Origin: an archaeon
GTDB lineage: Archaea; Thermoproteota; Bathyarchaeia; TCS64
Assembly (NCBI GenBank): GCA_020444005.1
Contig: JAHLLU010000043.1
Coordinates: 1 to 10,779 of the forward strand
Direction of reading: 5' to 3'
DNA length: 10,779 bases
Of this stretch, positions 1 to 7,040 are shown piece by piece; position 1 is the first letter of the stretch, and each line of letters begins with the position of its first letter. The position numbers and the translations under genes are program-made. The notes below the pieces were generated by a model, which made no database searches, had not been told where the DNA came from, and worked only from the letters and a program-made list of their open reading frames with translations.

Positions 1-1
1 G

Positions 2-94
2 AAATGCCCATATCAGACCCGCGACAAGATTATTGAGAGGGATAAAAAGATACTCGAAGCTATGAATGGTGGCTCCAAGAAGGAAAAACCCTAG
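2..94 (+). CDS. C-terminal fragment of an unidentified protein
   Basis: An open frame enters from the left edge and ends at TAG 92-94. It gives 30 residues starting KCPYQTRDKIIERDKKILEA, then a short hydrophilic tail rich in Gly, Ser and Lys. The segment looks like a charged amphipathic helix followed by a disordered basic C-terminus; the single Cys near the edge could belong to a metal site lying outside the window. The next gene's promoter begins about 20 bases after the stop, so this is probably the end of a separate transcription unit. The family is not recognised, and reality as a gene rests on the open frame and on how the stop fits just ahead of the promoter. Confidence 0.5.
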   Translation, partial: KCPYQTRDKIIERDKKILEAMNGGSKKEKP

Positions 95-114
95 AAATAG
101 TCATGTTCATTAAC

Positions 115-123
115 TTTATTAAC
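115..123 (+). promoter_or_regulatory. TATA element of the regulator gene
   Basis: The sequence TTTATTAAC lies 10 bases before the conserved operator and is matched by TTTTTTAAC at the same distance before the second operator (918-926). Archaeal transcription starts about 25 bases downstream of the TATA centre, which puts the start near 143-146, inside the operator. A protein bound there would block polymerase recruitment or initiation. The start site is inferred, not measured. Confidence 0.6.
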
Positions 124-129
124 ACCCTG

Positions 130-171
130 TAGGTATACAACCTTTGGTTTACAACTGAAGTGGTGTATATG
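130..171 (+). promoter_or_regulatory. Operator copy 1, upstream of the regulator
   Basis: The block contains two direct repeats, GGTATACAAC (132-141) and GGTTTACAAC (146-155), then AAGTGGT (158-164), and it ends in the ATG of the regulator (169-171). The same blocks in the same order occur at 933-976 ahead of the chaperonin operon. Here the right half is one base shorter between ACAAC and AAGTGGT (TG instead of CAA), so the dyad symmetry is weaker than in copy 2. The element overlaps the predicted transcription start and the start codon, as expected for autorepression. That the neighbouring winged-helix protein binds it is inference. Confidence 0.72.
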
Positions 172-900
172 ACTGAGGAAAAAGACCGAATGCGAAACGT
201 CTCGGGAAAAGACTTTGAACAAGTCGTAGACGTAATCGGAAACCCGGTCAGACGCAGAATCATCCAAAAACTCAGCGAAGGACCAGATTATACTCTGAGA
301 CTCAGCAACGAGCTAAACATACACCAGCAACTCGCCAGCAAACACCTCAAAGTCATCAGAAACGCCCAACTCGTAGACGTAGTAAGACAACCCAGCGACA
401 AAGGCGCAGACAAGAACATGTTCAGCCTCAACAAGTTCTACAGTCTCCAGATAGACTTCAGCCCCAACCTGTACAACCAGCGACTCATCAGCTTCAACAA
501 CCCCCAGCTCTGGATCACAGCAGACAACTATATGGACAAGCTTGAAGACCAAGTAATGGAGCTAACCGACGAAGAGTGCGGTGTTGACTCCATCAACCCA
601 TTATCAACAATAGTCACGAGCATAGACGACGAGCTTGAAAGCCTTGAGAAACGCAGGGCAAGACTTCTCTACATAAGAAACCTAGCCATGAATGCAAGCG
701 TCACAGCACTAGAGGAACTGGATCGTAAGAAGCGTCAGATAATCCACTACGTACTGAATATGGGCTCAGCTAGCATTGACTCCATCAGCAGGCATATGCA
801 GCTAAGGGAGCAGACCATCAAAGACCTTGTTGATGACCTAGAACACGAGGATATATTAAGAAGAGTAGGGAACATGGTTACACTCTCAGAGATCGCTTAG
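169..900 (+). CDS. ArsR-type winged-helix transcriptional regulator, likely heat-shock repressor (Phr-like role)
   Basis: A 243-residue DNA-binding protein. Residues about 18-75 form a winged helix-turn-helix of the ArsR/HTH_20 type: the segment VIGNPVRRRIIQKLSEG is the typical first helix pair, and QLASKHLKVI is the probable recognition helix. Residues about 151-190 are a charged helix rich in Leu, Glu and Arg that could dimerise. Residues about 186-240 resemble a second winged helix, with HYVLNMGSASIDSISRHMQ then LEHEDILRRVGNMVTLSE. No metal-binding Cys cluster of the ArsR sensor kind is visible. ATG 169 was chosen because GTG codons at 160 and 163 lie inside the conserved operator and the equivalent ATG follows the second operator. 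The gene lies directly upstream of the chaperonin operon and shares its operator, so control of chaperonin expression and of itself is the likely job. This matches the role, though not proven homology, of Phr in Pyrococcus. Confidence 0.8.
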   Translation: MTEEKDRMRNVSGKDFEQVVDVIGNPVRRRIIQKLSEGPDYTLRLSNELNIHQQLASKHLKVIRNAQLVDVVRQPSDKGADKNMFSLNKFYSLQIDFSPNLYNQRLISFNNPQLWITADNYMDKLEDQVMELTDEECGVDSINPLSTIVTSIDDELESLEKRRARLLYIRNLAMNASVTALEELDRKKRQIIHYVLNMGSASIDSISRHMQLREQTIKDLVDDLEHEDILRRVGNMVTLSEIA

Positions 901-917
901 GGTCTCTGATCGTAATG

Positions 918-926
918 TTTTTTAAC
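918..926 (+). promoter_or_regulatory. TATA element of the chaperonin operon, possibly also the regulator's terminator
   Basis: TTTTTTAAC sits 10 bases before the second operator, exactly as TTTATTAAC does before the first. The predicted transcription start is near 945-950, inside the operator, leaving a leader of about 120 bases before the chaperonin ATG at 1069. The T6 run at 918-923 follows the regulator stop (898-900) by 17 bases, so it could also serve as a T-tract terminator for that gene. The double use is inference. Confidence 0.6.
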
Positions 927-932
927 TATCTA

Positions 933-976
933 TAGGTATACAACTTCTGGTTTACAACCAAAAGTGGTATACTATG
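933..976 (+). promoter_or_regulatory. Operator copy 2, upstream of the chaperonin operon, 37-bp near-perfect palindrome
   Basis: Direct repeats GGTATACAAC (935-944) and GGTTTACAAC (949-958) match copy 1. Bases 936-972 also form a dyad centred on base 954: GTATAC (936-941) pairs with GTATAC (967-972), ACTT (943-946) with AAGT (962-965), and TGGTT (948-952) with AACCA (956-960). That is 15 of 17 paired positions per arm around a central TAC. A dimeric or tetrameric winged-helix protein is the expected ligand. The site ends in ATG 974-976, as copy 1 ends in the regulator ATG. Confidence 0.75.
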
Positions 977-1069
977 AGCGGTGAAAACACAACAACCACA
1001 CAAGACATACACACAATTCTACACGCCGTTCATTGCCACAGGTTAAACAAATACGGAGAAATACAATAA
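974..1069 (+). CDS. Possible 31-residue leader ORF ahead of the chaperonin
   Basis: ATG 974 lies at the end of operator 2, in the position held by the regulator's own ATG at the end of operator 1. The frame encodes 31 residues beginning MSGENTTTTQDIHTILHAVH, rich in Thr and His near the start and basic near the end, and stops at TAA 1067-1069. That stop shares base 1069 with the chaperonin ATG (TAATG), an arrangement often used for translational coupling. The product resembles no family known to me. It could be a regulatory leader peptide, or a chance frame left after duplication of the promoter together with its start codon. Evidence is positional only. Confidence 0.35.
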   Translation: MSGENTTTTQDIHTILHAVHCHRLNKYGEIQ

Positions 1070-2730
1070 TGAGTGCACAAGGTCAACCCGTCGTAATACT
1101 CAAAGAGGGTACCGAGCGCTCTACCGGCAGGGACGCAAGGGGCAGCAACATAATGGCTGCACGCATAGTCTCTGAGGCAGTCAAGACCAGCTTAGGTCCA
1201 AAAGGAATGGACAAGATGCTGGTAGACAGCTTCGGCGACGTCACCATCACCAACGATGGAGCAACAATGCTCAAGGAGATGGATGTACAGCACCCAGCGG
1301 CCAAGATGATGGTAGAGGTCAGCAAGACCCAGGATGATGAGGTAGGAGACGGAACCACAAGCGTCGTCATATTGACAGGTGAGCTCCTAGGAAAAGCAAC
1401 AGAGCTTATGGAGAAAAAGGTTCACCCCATCGTTATCATCGACGGCTACAGACAAGCAGAAGAAAAAGCCCTTGAAATTCTTGAGGAGATCGCCGAGAAG
1501 GTAGATCCCAAGGACAAAGAGGTCTTGAAGAAGGTCAGCATGACCACAATGGCAAGCAAGCTAATCAACCAGCACAGTGAGTACCTCAGCGGCATCGCCG
1601 TGGAGGCAGTACTGCAGGTAGCCGAAGAGAGCAACGGCGGATACGAGGTAGACCTCGACAACATAAAGATCGAGAAGAAACCCGGCGCATCCATGACCGA
1701 GACAAGACTAGTACAAGGCTTGATCATCGACAAGGAAGTTGTTCATGACGGCATGCCAAAACAGGTCAAGAAGGCAACCATCGGCTTGCTCAACGCAGCC
1801 ATGGAGATCGAGAAGACAGAGTTCGACTCAAAGATCGCCATCGAGACACCTGAGCAGATGCAGGCTTACCTAGACCAGGAGGAGCAGATGCTTCGTGATA
1901 TGGTCAAGAAGGTCAAGGACGCTGGAATCAACGTCTTGCTATGCCAGAAAGGCATCGATGACATGGTACAGCACTTCCTAGCACGTGAAGGAATCTTCGC
2001 GAGCCGCAGACTCAAGAAATCAGACATGGAGGCACTAGCCAAAGCCACAGGCGCAAAGGTAGTCAACAGCGTAGACCAGCTCAGCAAAGAGGACGCAGGT
2101 TACGCAGAGCTTGTTGAGGAACGCAAGATCAGCGACGATAAGATGATCTTCGTTGAGGGATGTAAGAACCCCAAAGCAGTAAGCATCCTCATCAGGGGAG
2201 GCACCGAGCGTGTTGTAGACGAGGCAGACCGCAGCATCCACGACGCATTATGCGTAGTAAAGGACGTTGTACAGGAGCCAAAGATCGTTGCAGGCGGCGG
2301 AGCACCCGAGATCGAGACAGCGAGACTTCTAAGAGACTTCGCTGAGAAGCTCGCGGGACGTGAAAGACTAGCAGTAGTCGCATTCGCGGACGCATTAGAG
2401 GTTATTCCAATCACTCTAGCCGAGAACAGTGGAATGGACCCAATCGACGCGATAAGCGAGATGCAGAGCGCACACGCCAAGGGCAACAAATGGGTAGGCG
2501 TAAACGGCTACACAAACAAGGTAGAGGACCTATCCAAGATCAATGTCTACGAGCCAATGGTAGTCAAGGCACAGGCAATCAAGTCAGCCACAGAGGCAGC
2601 CACACTCTTACTGAAGATCGATGACATCATCGCTGTTCAGAAGATGAGCGCTCCACCAGGCCCACCAGGCGGCATGGGTGGAATGGGCGGTATGCCTCCA
2701 GGCATGGGCGGAATGCCCGGGATGATGTAG
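1069..2730 (+). CDS. Thermosome (group II chaperonin) subunit, first copy
   Basis: A 553-residue ATP-driven folding chaperonin subunit that assembles into a double ring with a built-in lid and folds cytosolic proteins. Visible family motifs are LGPKGMDKM (residues 42-50), TNDGAT (61-66), the nucleotide-binding GDGTTSVV (93-100), the hydrolytic Asp of HDAL (392) and GGGAPE (409-414). The tail (527-553) has the Gly-Gly-Met repeats that project into the folding cavity. Length fits the family's usual 540-560. ATG 1069 was chosen because its product begins [15 protein letters not shown], the expected thermosome N-terminus, and GGAG lies at 1055-1058; a TTG at 1033 would add 12 unsupported residues. 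The gene is first in an operon with the next subunit and is preceded by a shared operator and a leader [11 protein letters not shown] resembles eukaryotic CCT more than the common archaeal GDGTTTAV. Confidence 0.97.
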   Translation: MSAQGQPVVILKEGTERSTGRDARGSNIMAARIVSEAVKTSLGPKGMDKMLVDSFGDVTITNDGATMLKEMDVQHPAAKMMVEVSKTQDDEVGDGTTSVVILTGELLGKATELMEKKVHPIVIIDGYRQAEEKALEILEEIAEKVDPKDKEVLKKVSMTTMASKLINQHSEYLSGIAVEAVLQVAEESNGGYEVDLDNIKIEKKPGASMTETRLVQGLIIDKEVVHDGMPKQVKKATIGLLNAAMEIEKTEFDSKIAIETPEQMQAYLDQEEQMLRDMVKKVKDAGINVLLCQKGIDDMVQHFLAREGIFASRRLKKSDMEALAKATGAKVVNSVDQLSKEDAGYAELVEERKISDDKMIFVEGCKNPKAVSILIRGGTERVVDEADRSIHDALCVVKDVVQEPKIVAGGGAPEIETARLLRDFAEKLAGRERLAVVAFADALEVIPITLAENSGMDPIDAISEMQSAHAKGNKWVGVNGYTNKVEDLSKINVYEPMVVKAQAIKSATEAATLLLKIDDIIAVQKMSAPPGPPGGMGGMGGMPPGMGGMPGMM

Positions 2731-2734
2731 GAGG
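2728..2734 (+). promoter_or_regulatory. Shine-Dalgarno site overlapping the first chaperonin stop
   Basis: TAGGAGG joins the TAG stop of the first chaperonin (2728-2730) to a strong GGAGG 9 bases before ATG 2744. It fixes the start of the second subunit and indicates co-translation from one mRNA. A nearby ATG at 2739 is out of frame with the chaperonin. Confidence 0.8.
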
Positions 2735-2743
2735 ATAAATGAA

Positions 2744-4393
2744 ATGTCATACTATACAACACCAAGCGGACAACAAGTCATAGTCCTGAAGGAAGACACC
2801 GAGCGTCAGAGGGGACGCGATGCACGTCGCAGCAACATGATGGCGGCACAGATCATCGCAGAGGTCCTCAAGACAACTCTCGGCCCAAGGGGCATGGACA
2901 AGATGCTCATCGACAGCCTAGGCGACATCACCATCACAAGTGACGGAGCCACGGTTCTCGAAGAGATCGATGTACAGCACCCAGCAGCCAAGATGATGAT
3001 CGAGGTCGCAAAGACACAGGACAAAGAGGTCGGCGACGGAACCACAACAAGCGTACTCCTAGCAGGAGCCCTACTGAACAAGGCGGGCGAGCTAATTGAC
3101 GAGAACATCCACCCAAGCATCATAATAAGCGGCTACCAGGCAGCCTCCGAGAAAGCATTAGAGGCGCTGGAAAAAGCATCAATCGATGTAAGCATGGATG
3201 ACCACGAGACTCTCATGAAGCTCAGCAACACCAGCATGAGAAGCAAGGCAGTCACCAATGAGCGTGACCACCTGAGCAGCGTCGTTATCGATGCAATCAA
3301 GCAGATCATTGAGAAGCGTAACGGTGACGTCATCGCTGATGTTGATAACGTCCAGATCGTCAAGAAGGAAGGACAGAGCCTCAACGAGACAGCCCTAGTA
3401 AAGGGAATCATCGTTGACAAGGAAGTAGTCCACGCAGGTATGCCCAAGAAGATCAAAGGCGCCAAGATCGCTCTCCTTGATACTCCACTAGAGGTCAAGA
3501 AGACCGAGTTCGACGCAGAGATCAGAATCAAGGACCCAAGCAGCATACAGGCTTTCCTAGACAGCGAATCCGATATGCTAAAGAAGAAAGTAGATCAGGT
3601 TGTCGCCACAGGCGCAAACGTGGTCTTCTGCCAGAAAGGCATCGACGATATGGCTCAGCACTACCTAGCCAAGGCAGGTGTATTGGGAGCACGTAGAGTC
3701 AAGAAGTCAGATATGGAGAAATTGGCGAAAGCAACAGGCGGCAAAGTAATCAACAACCTAGCTGACCTGAAGGAAGCTGACCTAGGTGCTTGTGGAATCG
3801 TCGAAGAGAAGAAAGTCGGTAACGACAAGATGATCTTCGTCGAGGAATGCAAAGACCCACAGGCAGTCGCCATATTCATCAGAGCAGGACTTGAAAGAAT
3901 GCTTGACGAAGCAGAGCGAGCACTGAACGATGCCCTCTATGTCATCGCAGACATCGCAGAGGTACCCCAGATGGTAACCGGAGGCGGAAGCATCGAGATG
4001 GAGATGGCAAAAGCAGTACGCGAGCACGCTGCACAGGTCGGTGGACGAGAACAGCTAGCCATTGAGGCATTCGCAGAGGCTCTTGAGGTAATCCCAAGAA
4101 CCCTAGCCGAGAACGCTGGACTTGATATCCTAGATACTATGGTCGCATTGAAGGCAGCTCACGCCAAGAAGGATGGCGAGAGCATGGGCGTCAACGTCTT
4201 TGACGAGGGCGTCATCGATATGCTGAAAGAAGGCGTAGTCGAGCCCAAGGTGGTCAAGGAGCAGGCAATCCAGTCAGGCATCGAGGTCGCGTCAATGATC
4301 CTAAGGATCGATGACGTAGTTGCTGCGCGTAGCGGTGGCGGCGGCATGGGTGGCGGACCACCCGGCGGTATGCCAGACGACATGGACATGTAA
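2744..4393 (+). CDS. Thermosome (group II chaperonin) subunit, second copy
   Basis: A 549-residue paralogue of the preceding subunit, probably its partner in a mixed double ring. Motifs are LGPRGMDKM (46-54), TSDGAT (65-70), GDGTTTSV (97-104) and the Asp of NDAL (396). GGGSIE (413-418) replaces the common GGGA-type sequence here. The tail (530-549) begins with Gly-rich GGM-like sequence but ends PDDMDM, acidic rather than the Met-Gly ending of the first copy. The gene follows by 13 bases with a strong GGAGG, so both subunits should be made from one mRNA under the same operator. Codon use is like that of the first copy, richer in C and G than the signalling genes downstream, as expected for highly expressed genes. 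The two copies diverge in the apical segments and the tails, so they are diverged paralogues and not a recent duplication. Confidence 0.97.
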   Translation: MSYYTTPSGQQVIVLKEDTERQRGRDARRSNMMAAQIIAEVLKTTLGPRGMDKMLIDSLGDITITSDGATVLEEIDVQHPAAKMMIEVAKTQDKEVGDGTTTSVLLAGALLNKAGELIDENIHPSIIISGYQAASEKALEALEKASIDVSMDDHETLMKLSNTSMRSKAVTNERDHLSSVVIDAIKQIIEKRNGDVIADVDNVQIVKKEGQSLNETALVKGIIVDKEVVHAGMPKKIKGAKIALLDTPLEVKKTEFDAEIRIKDPSSIQAFLDSESDMLKKKVDQVVATGANVVFCQKGIDDMAQHYLAKAGVLGARRVKKSDMEKLAKATGGKVINNLADLKEADLGACGIVEEKKVGNDKMIFVEECKDPQAVAIFIRAGLERMLDEAERALNDALYVIADIAEVPQMVTGGGSIEMEMAKAVREHAAQVGGREQLAIEAFAEALEVIPRTLAENAGLDILDTMVALKAAHAKKDGESMGVNVFDEGVIDMLKEGVVEPKVVKEQAIQSGIEVASMILRIDDVVAARSGGGGMGGGPPGGMPDDMDM

Positions 4394-4407
4394 GTGTCCA
4401 ACCCAAA

Positions 4408-4424
4408 TTTTTCTAACTATTTTT
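4408..4424 (+). terminator. T-rich terminator after the chaperonin operon
   Basis: Two T-runs (4408-4412 and 4420-4424) begin 15 bases after the stop of the second chaperonin, in a tract without a hairpin. Archaeal polymerase terminates at such oligo-T tracts, so this likely ends the two-gene operon. Confidence 0.5.
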
Positions 4425-4476
4425 AATCAAACAAAAAGGCCCCCAGTGGTAACGAGTTAATATTGACTGGATAAAC

Positions 4477-4484
4477 AATTAATA
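4477..4484 (+). promoter_or_regulatory. TATA element of the M20 peptidase gene
   Basis: AATTAATA lies 23-30 bases before ATG 4507, and no Shine-Dalgarno site is present between them. Both points fit a leaderless or nearly leaderless transcript starting close to the ATG. Confidence 0.45.
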
Positions 4485-4506
4485 CAATCTGCACTCAGCA
4501 ATATAC

Positions 4507-5685
4507 ATGGACTATAAGGATAAAGCATCGGAAAGAATCGAGAAATACCGCGAAGACATTGTCGGTATCAGTAAACAGATTCACGCTGAACCAGAACTCG
4601 GACACCAAGAATACAAGTCATCAAAACTCTTGGTAGACGAGCTTGAGAAACACGGATACAAGGTCGAATACGGTGTATCCGGTATGGAGACCGCTTTCAT
4701 CGCAAGAAAAGGCGAAGGTAGCCCCAAGATTGGGATACTAGCTGAGTATGATTGTCTACCCGGTATCGGTCACGCCTGTGGTCATAACCTGATAGCTGCT
4801 TCAGCCCTCGGAGCAGGAATAGGGTTAGCGGAACTCATCGAAGAAATAGGTGGAGAGGTTATTGTCTTCGGTACCCCAGCTGAGGAAGGGGTGGTTCAGA
4901 ACGCCGGAGGAAAGGTGGTTATGATTGACGAGATCAAGAAGGTTGATGTCGCTATAATGATTCACCCTGCTTCTATATGGGGAAGCTATGGCACTAGCAA
5001 CGCTCGTGAAAGCTTCCTTGTGGAGTTCCATGGCAAGAGTAGTCATGCGGGAGCTGCACCGGAGAAGGGAATCAATGCGTTGGATGGGATACTGTTAACC
5101 TATACTGGAATCAATGCGTTGAGACAGCATATTCCAGACGGCGTCAGGATACATGGAATAATCAAACATGGAGGAGACGCTCCTAACACCATACCAGACT
5201 ACGCCTCTGCACATCTCTACGTCAGGGCTCCAACAATGCCATTGCTCAAGGAAATATATGGTAAAGTGGAAAACGTCATCAAAGGAGCAGAACTCCAGTC
5301 AGGAGCCAAGAGCAAGATAACACAAGTAGCAAACACCTACGCGAACACTATCCCCAACAAAATACTTAGTGATGTCTGGAGGGAAAACATGGTTAAGATT
5401 GGTGTAGGAGACTATCCGGAGGAAAAAGAGTTACGTCAAGGAGGTGGCTCAACTGATTTCGGTAACGTGAGTCAAGAAATACCAGCCTTGAGTGCTTACA
5501 TCAATATAGGTGATGTAATACTGCACAGTCCCAGCGGCGCGGAGATGACTGGAACTGATCATGCATATGATGTTATGATCATGGGTGCCAAGGGTTTGGC
5601 TTTTACTGCTTTGGCTTTACTTACTGACGCTGATTTGAGGAAGAATGTGAGGAAAGAGTATGAGGATAGAATAGAGGCTCAATAG
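4507..5685 (+). CDS. M20-family metallopeptidase/amidohydrolase (PM20D2/AbgB-like)
   Basis: A 392-residue cytosolic two-metal hydrolase that likely cleaves an amide or dipeptide bond. The candidate metal-site residues are visible: the Cys and His of GHACGHN (C91, H93), the adjacent acids of TPAEEG (E126, E127), His of IMIHP (H153), and a C-terminal His in LHSPSGAE or TDHA (H340 or H352). The inserted lid/dimerisation domain is roughly residues 165-275, with SSHAGAAPEKG at its start. QGGGSTDFGNVS (311-322) is the signature of the M20D branch that contains aminobenzoyl-glutamate hydrolase subunit B and PM20D2. There is no signal peptide. The Cys in the metal site rather than Asp also fits that branch. 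The substrate cannot be deduced: small dipeptides, N-acyl amino acids or aminobenzoyl-glutamate are all possible. The gene stands alone between two T-tracts. Confidence 0.9.
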   Translation: MDYKDKASERIEKYREDIVGISKQIHAEPELGHQEYKSSKLLVDELEKHGYKVEYGVSGMETAFIARKGEGSPKIGILAEYDCLPGIGHACGHNLIAASALGAGIGLAELIEEIGGEVIVFGTPAEEGVVQNAGGKVVMIDEIKKVDVAIMIHPASIWGSYGTSNARESFLVEFHGKSSHAGAAPEKGINALDGILLTYTGINALRQHIPDGVRIHGIIKHGGDAPNTIPDYASAHLYVRAPTMPLLKEIYGKVENVIKGAELQSGAKSKITQVANTYANTIPNKILSDVWRENMVKIGVGDYPEEKELRQGGGSTDFGNVSQEIPALSAYINIGDVILHSPSGAEMTGTDHAYDVMIMGAKGLAFTALALLTDADLRKNVRKEYEDRIEAQ

Positions 5686-5721
5686 AGCGTCTTTATTCTC
5701 TCCATTACCCATAAATAGCTG

Positions 5722-5727
5722 TTTTTT
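5722..5727 (+). terminator. Oligo-T terminator after the M20 gene
   Basis: A T6 run lies 36 bases after the M20 stop with no strong hairpin before it, as expected for archaeal termination. The rest of 5686-5850 holds AT-rich sequence and the promoter of the kinase gene. Confidence 0.4.
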
Positions 5728-5796
5728 CGTAAAAGGCGTTAATTCCAAGGTTAAAATGCGTTTTAAATTAAATATTAGAATAATTCGGTGAAGGAG

Positions 5797-5804
5797 TTTA
5801 TATC
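5797..5804 (+). promoter_or_regulatory. TATA element of the kinase-receiver operon
   Basis: TTTATATC matches the archaeal TATA consensus and recurs exactly at 7783-7790 before the second receiver gene. The predicted start is near 5826-5830, giving a short leader of about 20-25 bases to ATG 5851. Confidence 0.6.
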
Positions 5805-5850
5805 TTCAAATAACACGATTATTTAGACAAGTCTCGTGGGGGCCAAGAAG

Positions 5851-7035
5851 ATGACACAAAGAGGAGACGTTGAAGAAAGGCATATTGCTTTGAGAGAAAA
5901 AATTTCATCCATCAATATCCCCCAGGAGATAAAAAACGAGATATATTCATTGATAGATGAGAACAAATCTCTACAAATGCAAATCAATGAAGAGACACAG
6001 AGAATTGACGAGTTCTTCAACAACATGCCTGTCGGCTTCTTCAGAATAGACAAAGACGAGAACTATATTCTGGTAAACGATGCCTACGCCGAGATATGCG
6101 GCTACACACGAGAAGAGATGCTGCAACCCGGATTCAACATAAGTAAAACATGGGCTATAGCAGAGGAAAAAAATCTCCTACTGGAAGAATCAAGAAGAAA
6201 AGAACTCAAGGGGATCATAATCAACTTTCGTAGAAAGGATGGTTCCGTGGGAAGTCAGGAGTTATTCATAAAGGCGCGTCTAGGTGAAGACGGAGAATTA
6301 CTTGGTTATGATGGTTATGTGAAGGATGTTTCTGAGCGTCTTGAGTCACTTAATGCTGAGGTGGAGGCTAGGAGAAGGGCAGAGTTTCTCGTTGACCTCA
6401 TGAGCCACGACATTAACAATATTGACCAAGGCATATTGATGCTCCTCGAATATATTCTCATAGACAAAGAACTACCAGAAAAATATCATGACCCCATACA
6501 GATGGCAGTAGAACAGGTAAACTACGCCACAGATTTAATTAAAAACGTAAAAAAACTCCAAACTGTACTCGAAGAACCCATCAATCTCCACCGAATCGAC
6601 CCATATAACGCAGTTATGTATGCATCAGAGGCAGCGAGAGGCGCATTCCCCCAGAAAGACCTAGATTTAACCATGCGATTCAAGGAAGGAGAGTTCTATA
6701 TCAGGGCTGATGAGTTTGTAAAGGACCTCTTCTTTAACGTCTTCCATAATGCGATGAAACACAGTCAGACAGAATATGTACGTCTTGATGTAGAGATCAA
6801 GTCTAGAGACGAGGATACGTTGGAGATTCACTTCTCTGATTATGGTCCGGGTATACCTGATGAGGAAAAGAAAAGGATACTTCAACGTAGACTTGGTGCC
6901 AAGGGATCGGGAATCGGTTTGACACTTGTTAACTATCTTCTAGACCGTTATGACGGATATGTACAGGTACAGGATAGGGTTGAAGGAGACAAGAGTAAGG
7001 GCAGTAAATTCATCTTGATAATGAAAAGGGTCTGA
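5851..7035 (+). CDS. Soluble PAS-domain sensor histidine kinase
   Basis: A 394-residue cytosolic sensor kinase with no membrane segment. Residues about 1-50 are a charged, coiled-coil-like helix; about 50-165 are a PAS domain (NNMPVGFFRIDKDENYILVN at its start, KDGSV and a GYVKDVSERLE exit helix). The phosphoacceptor His is H186 in SHDINN, a form common in archaeal kinases. The ATPase domain is complete: N box NVFHNAMKHS (296-305), G1 DYGPGIP (330-336), and G2 GSGIGL (352-357). The sensed signal is internal, perhaps a ligand, redox state or light, but no cofactor residue can be assigned. A GTG at 5836 would add five residues (MGAKK); ATG 5851 was preferred, with a weak G-rich stretch before it, and the choice is uncertain. 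A receiver gene follows by 5 bases and is the obvious phosphotransfer partner. Confidence 0.92.
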   Translation: MTQRGDVEERHIALREKISSINIPQEIKNEIYSLIDENKSLQMQINEETQRIDEFFNNMPVGFFRIDKDENYILVNDAYAEICGYTREEMLQPGFNISKTWAIAEEKNLLLEESRRKELKGIIINFRRKDGSVGSQELFIKARLGEDGELLGYDGYVKDVSERLESLNAEVEARRRAEFLVDLMSHDINNIDQGILMLLEYILIDKELPEKYHDPIQMAVEQVNYATDLIKNVKKLQTVLEEPINLHRIDPYNAVMYASEAARGAFPQKDLDLTMRFKEGEFYIRADEFVKDLFFNVFHNAMKHSQTEYVRLDVEIKSRDEDTLEIHFSDYGPGIPDEEKKRILQRRLGAKGSGIGLTLVNYLLDRYDGYVQVQDRVEGDKSKGSKFILIMKRV

Positions 7036-7040
7036 TTGAA

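Noticed and set aside
1033..1068. TTG at 1033 as the chaperonin start, adding 12 residues
   Set aside because: The extension has no match to thermosome N-termini, while ATG 1069 follows GGAG and begins the conserved sequence.
2100..2489. 129-codon open frame on the minus strand inside the first chaperonin
   Set aside because: It is antisense to a strongly conserved gene, is Ser/Ala-rich as antisense frames of such genes are, and has no promoter or ribosome site. The similar minus frames in both chaperonins are treated the same way.
4394..4506. Possible third operator copy ahead of the M20 gene (CAGTGGTAACG near 4444)
   Set aside because: Only AGTGGT matches; neither GGTATACAAC nor GGTTTACAAC is present.
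6850..6857. GGTATACC inside the kinase gene, resembling part of the operator
   Set aside because: It encodes the conserved G1 region and lacks the neighbouring TACAAC and AAGTGGT words.
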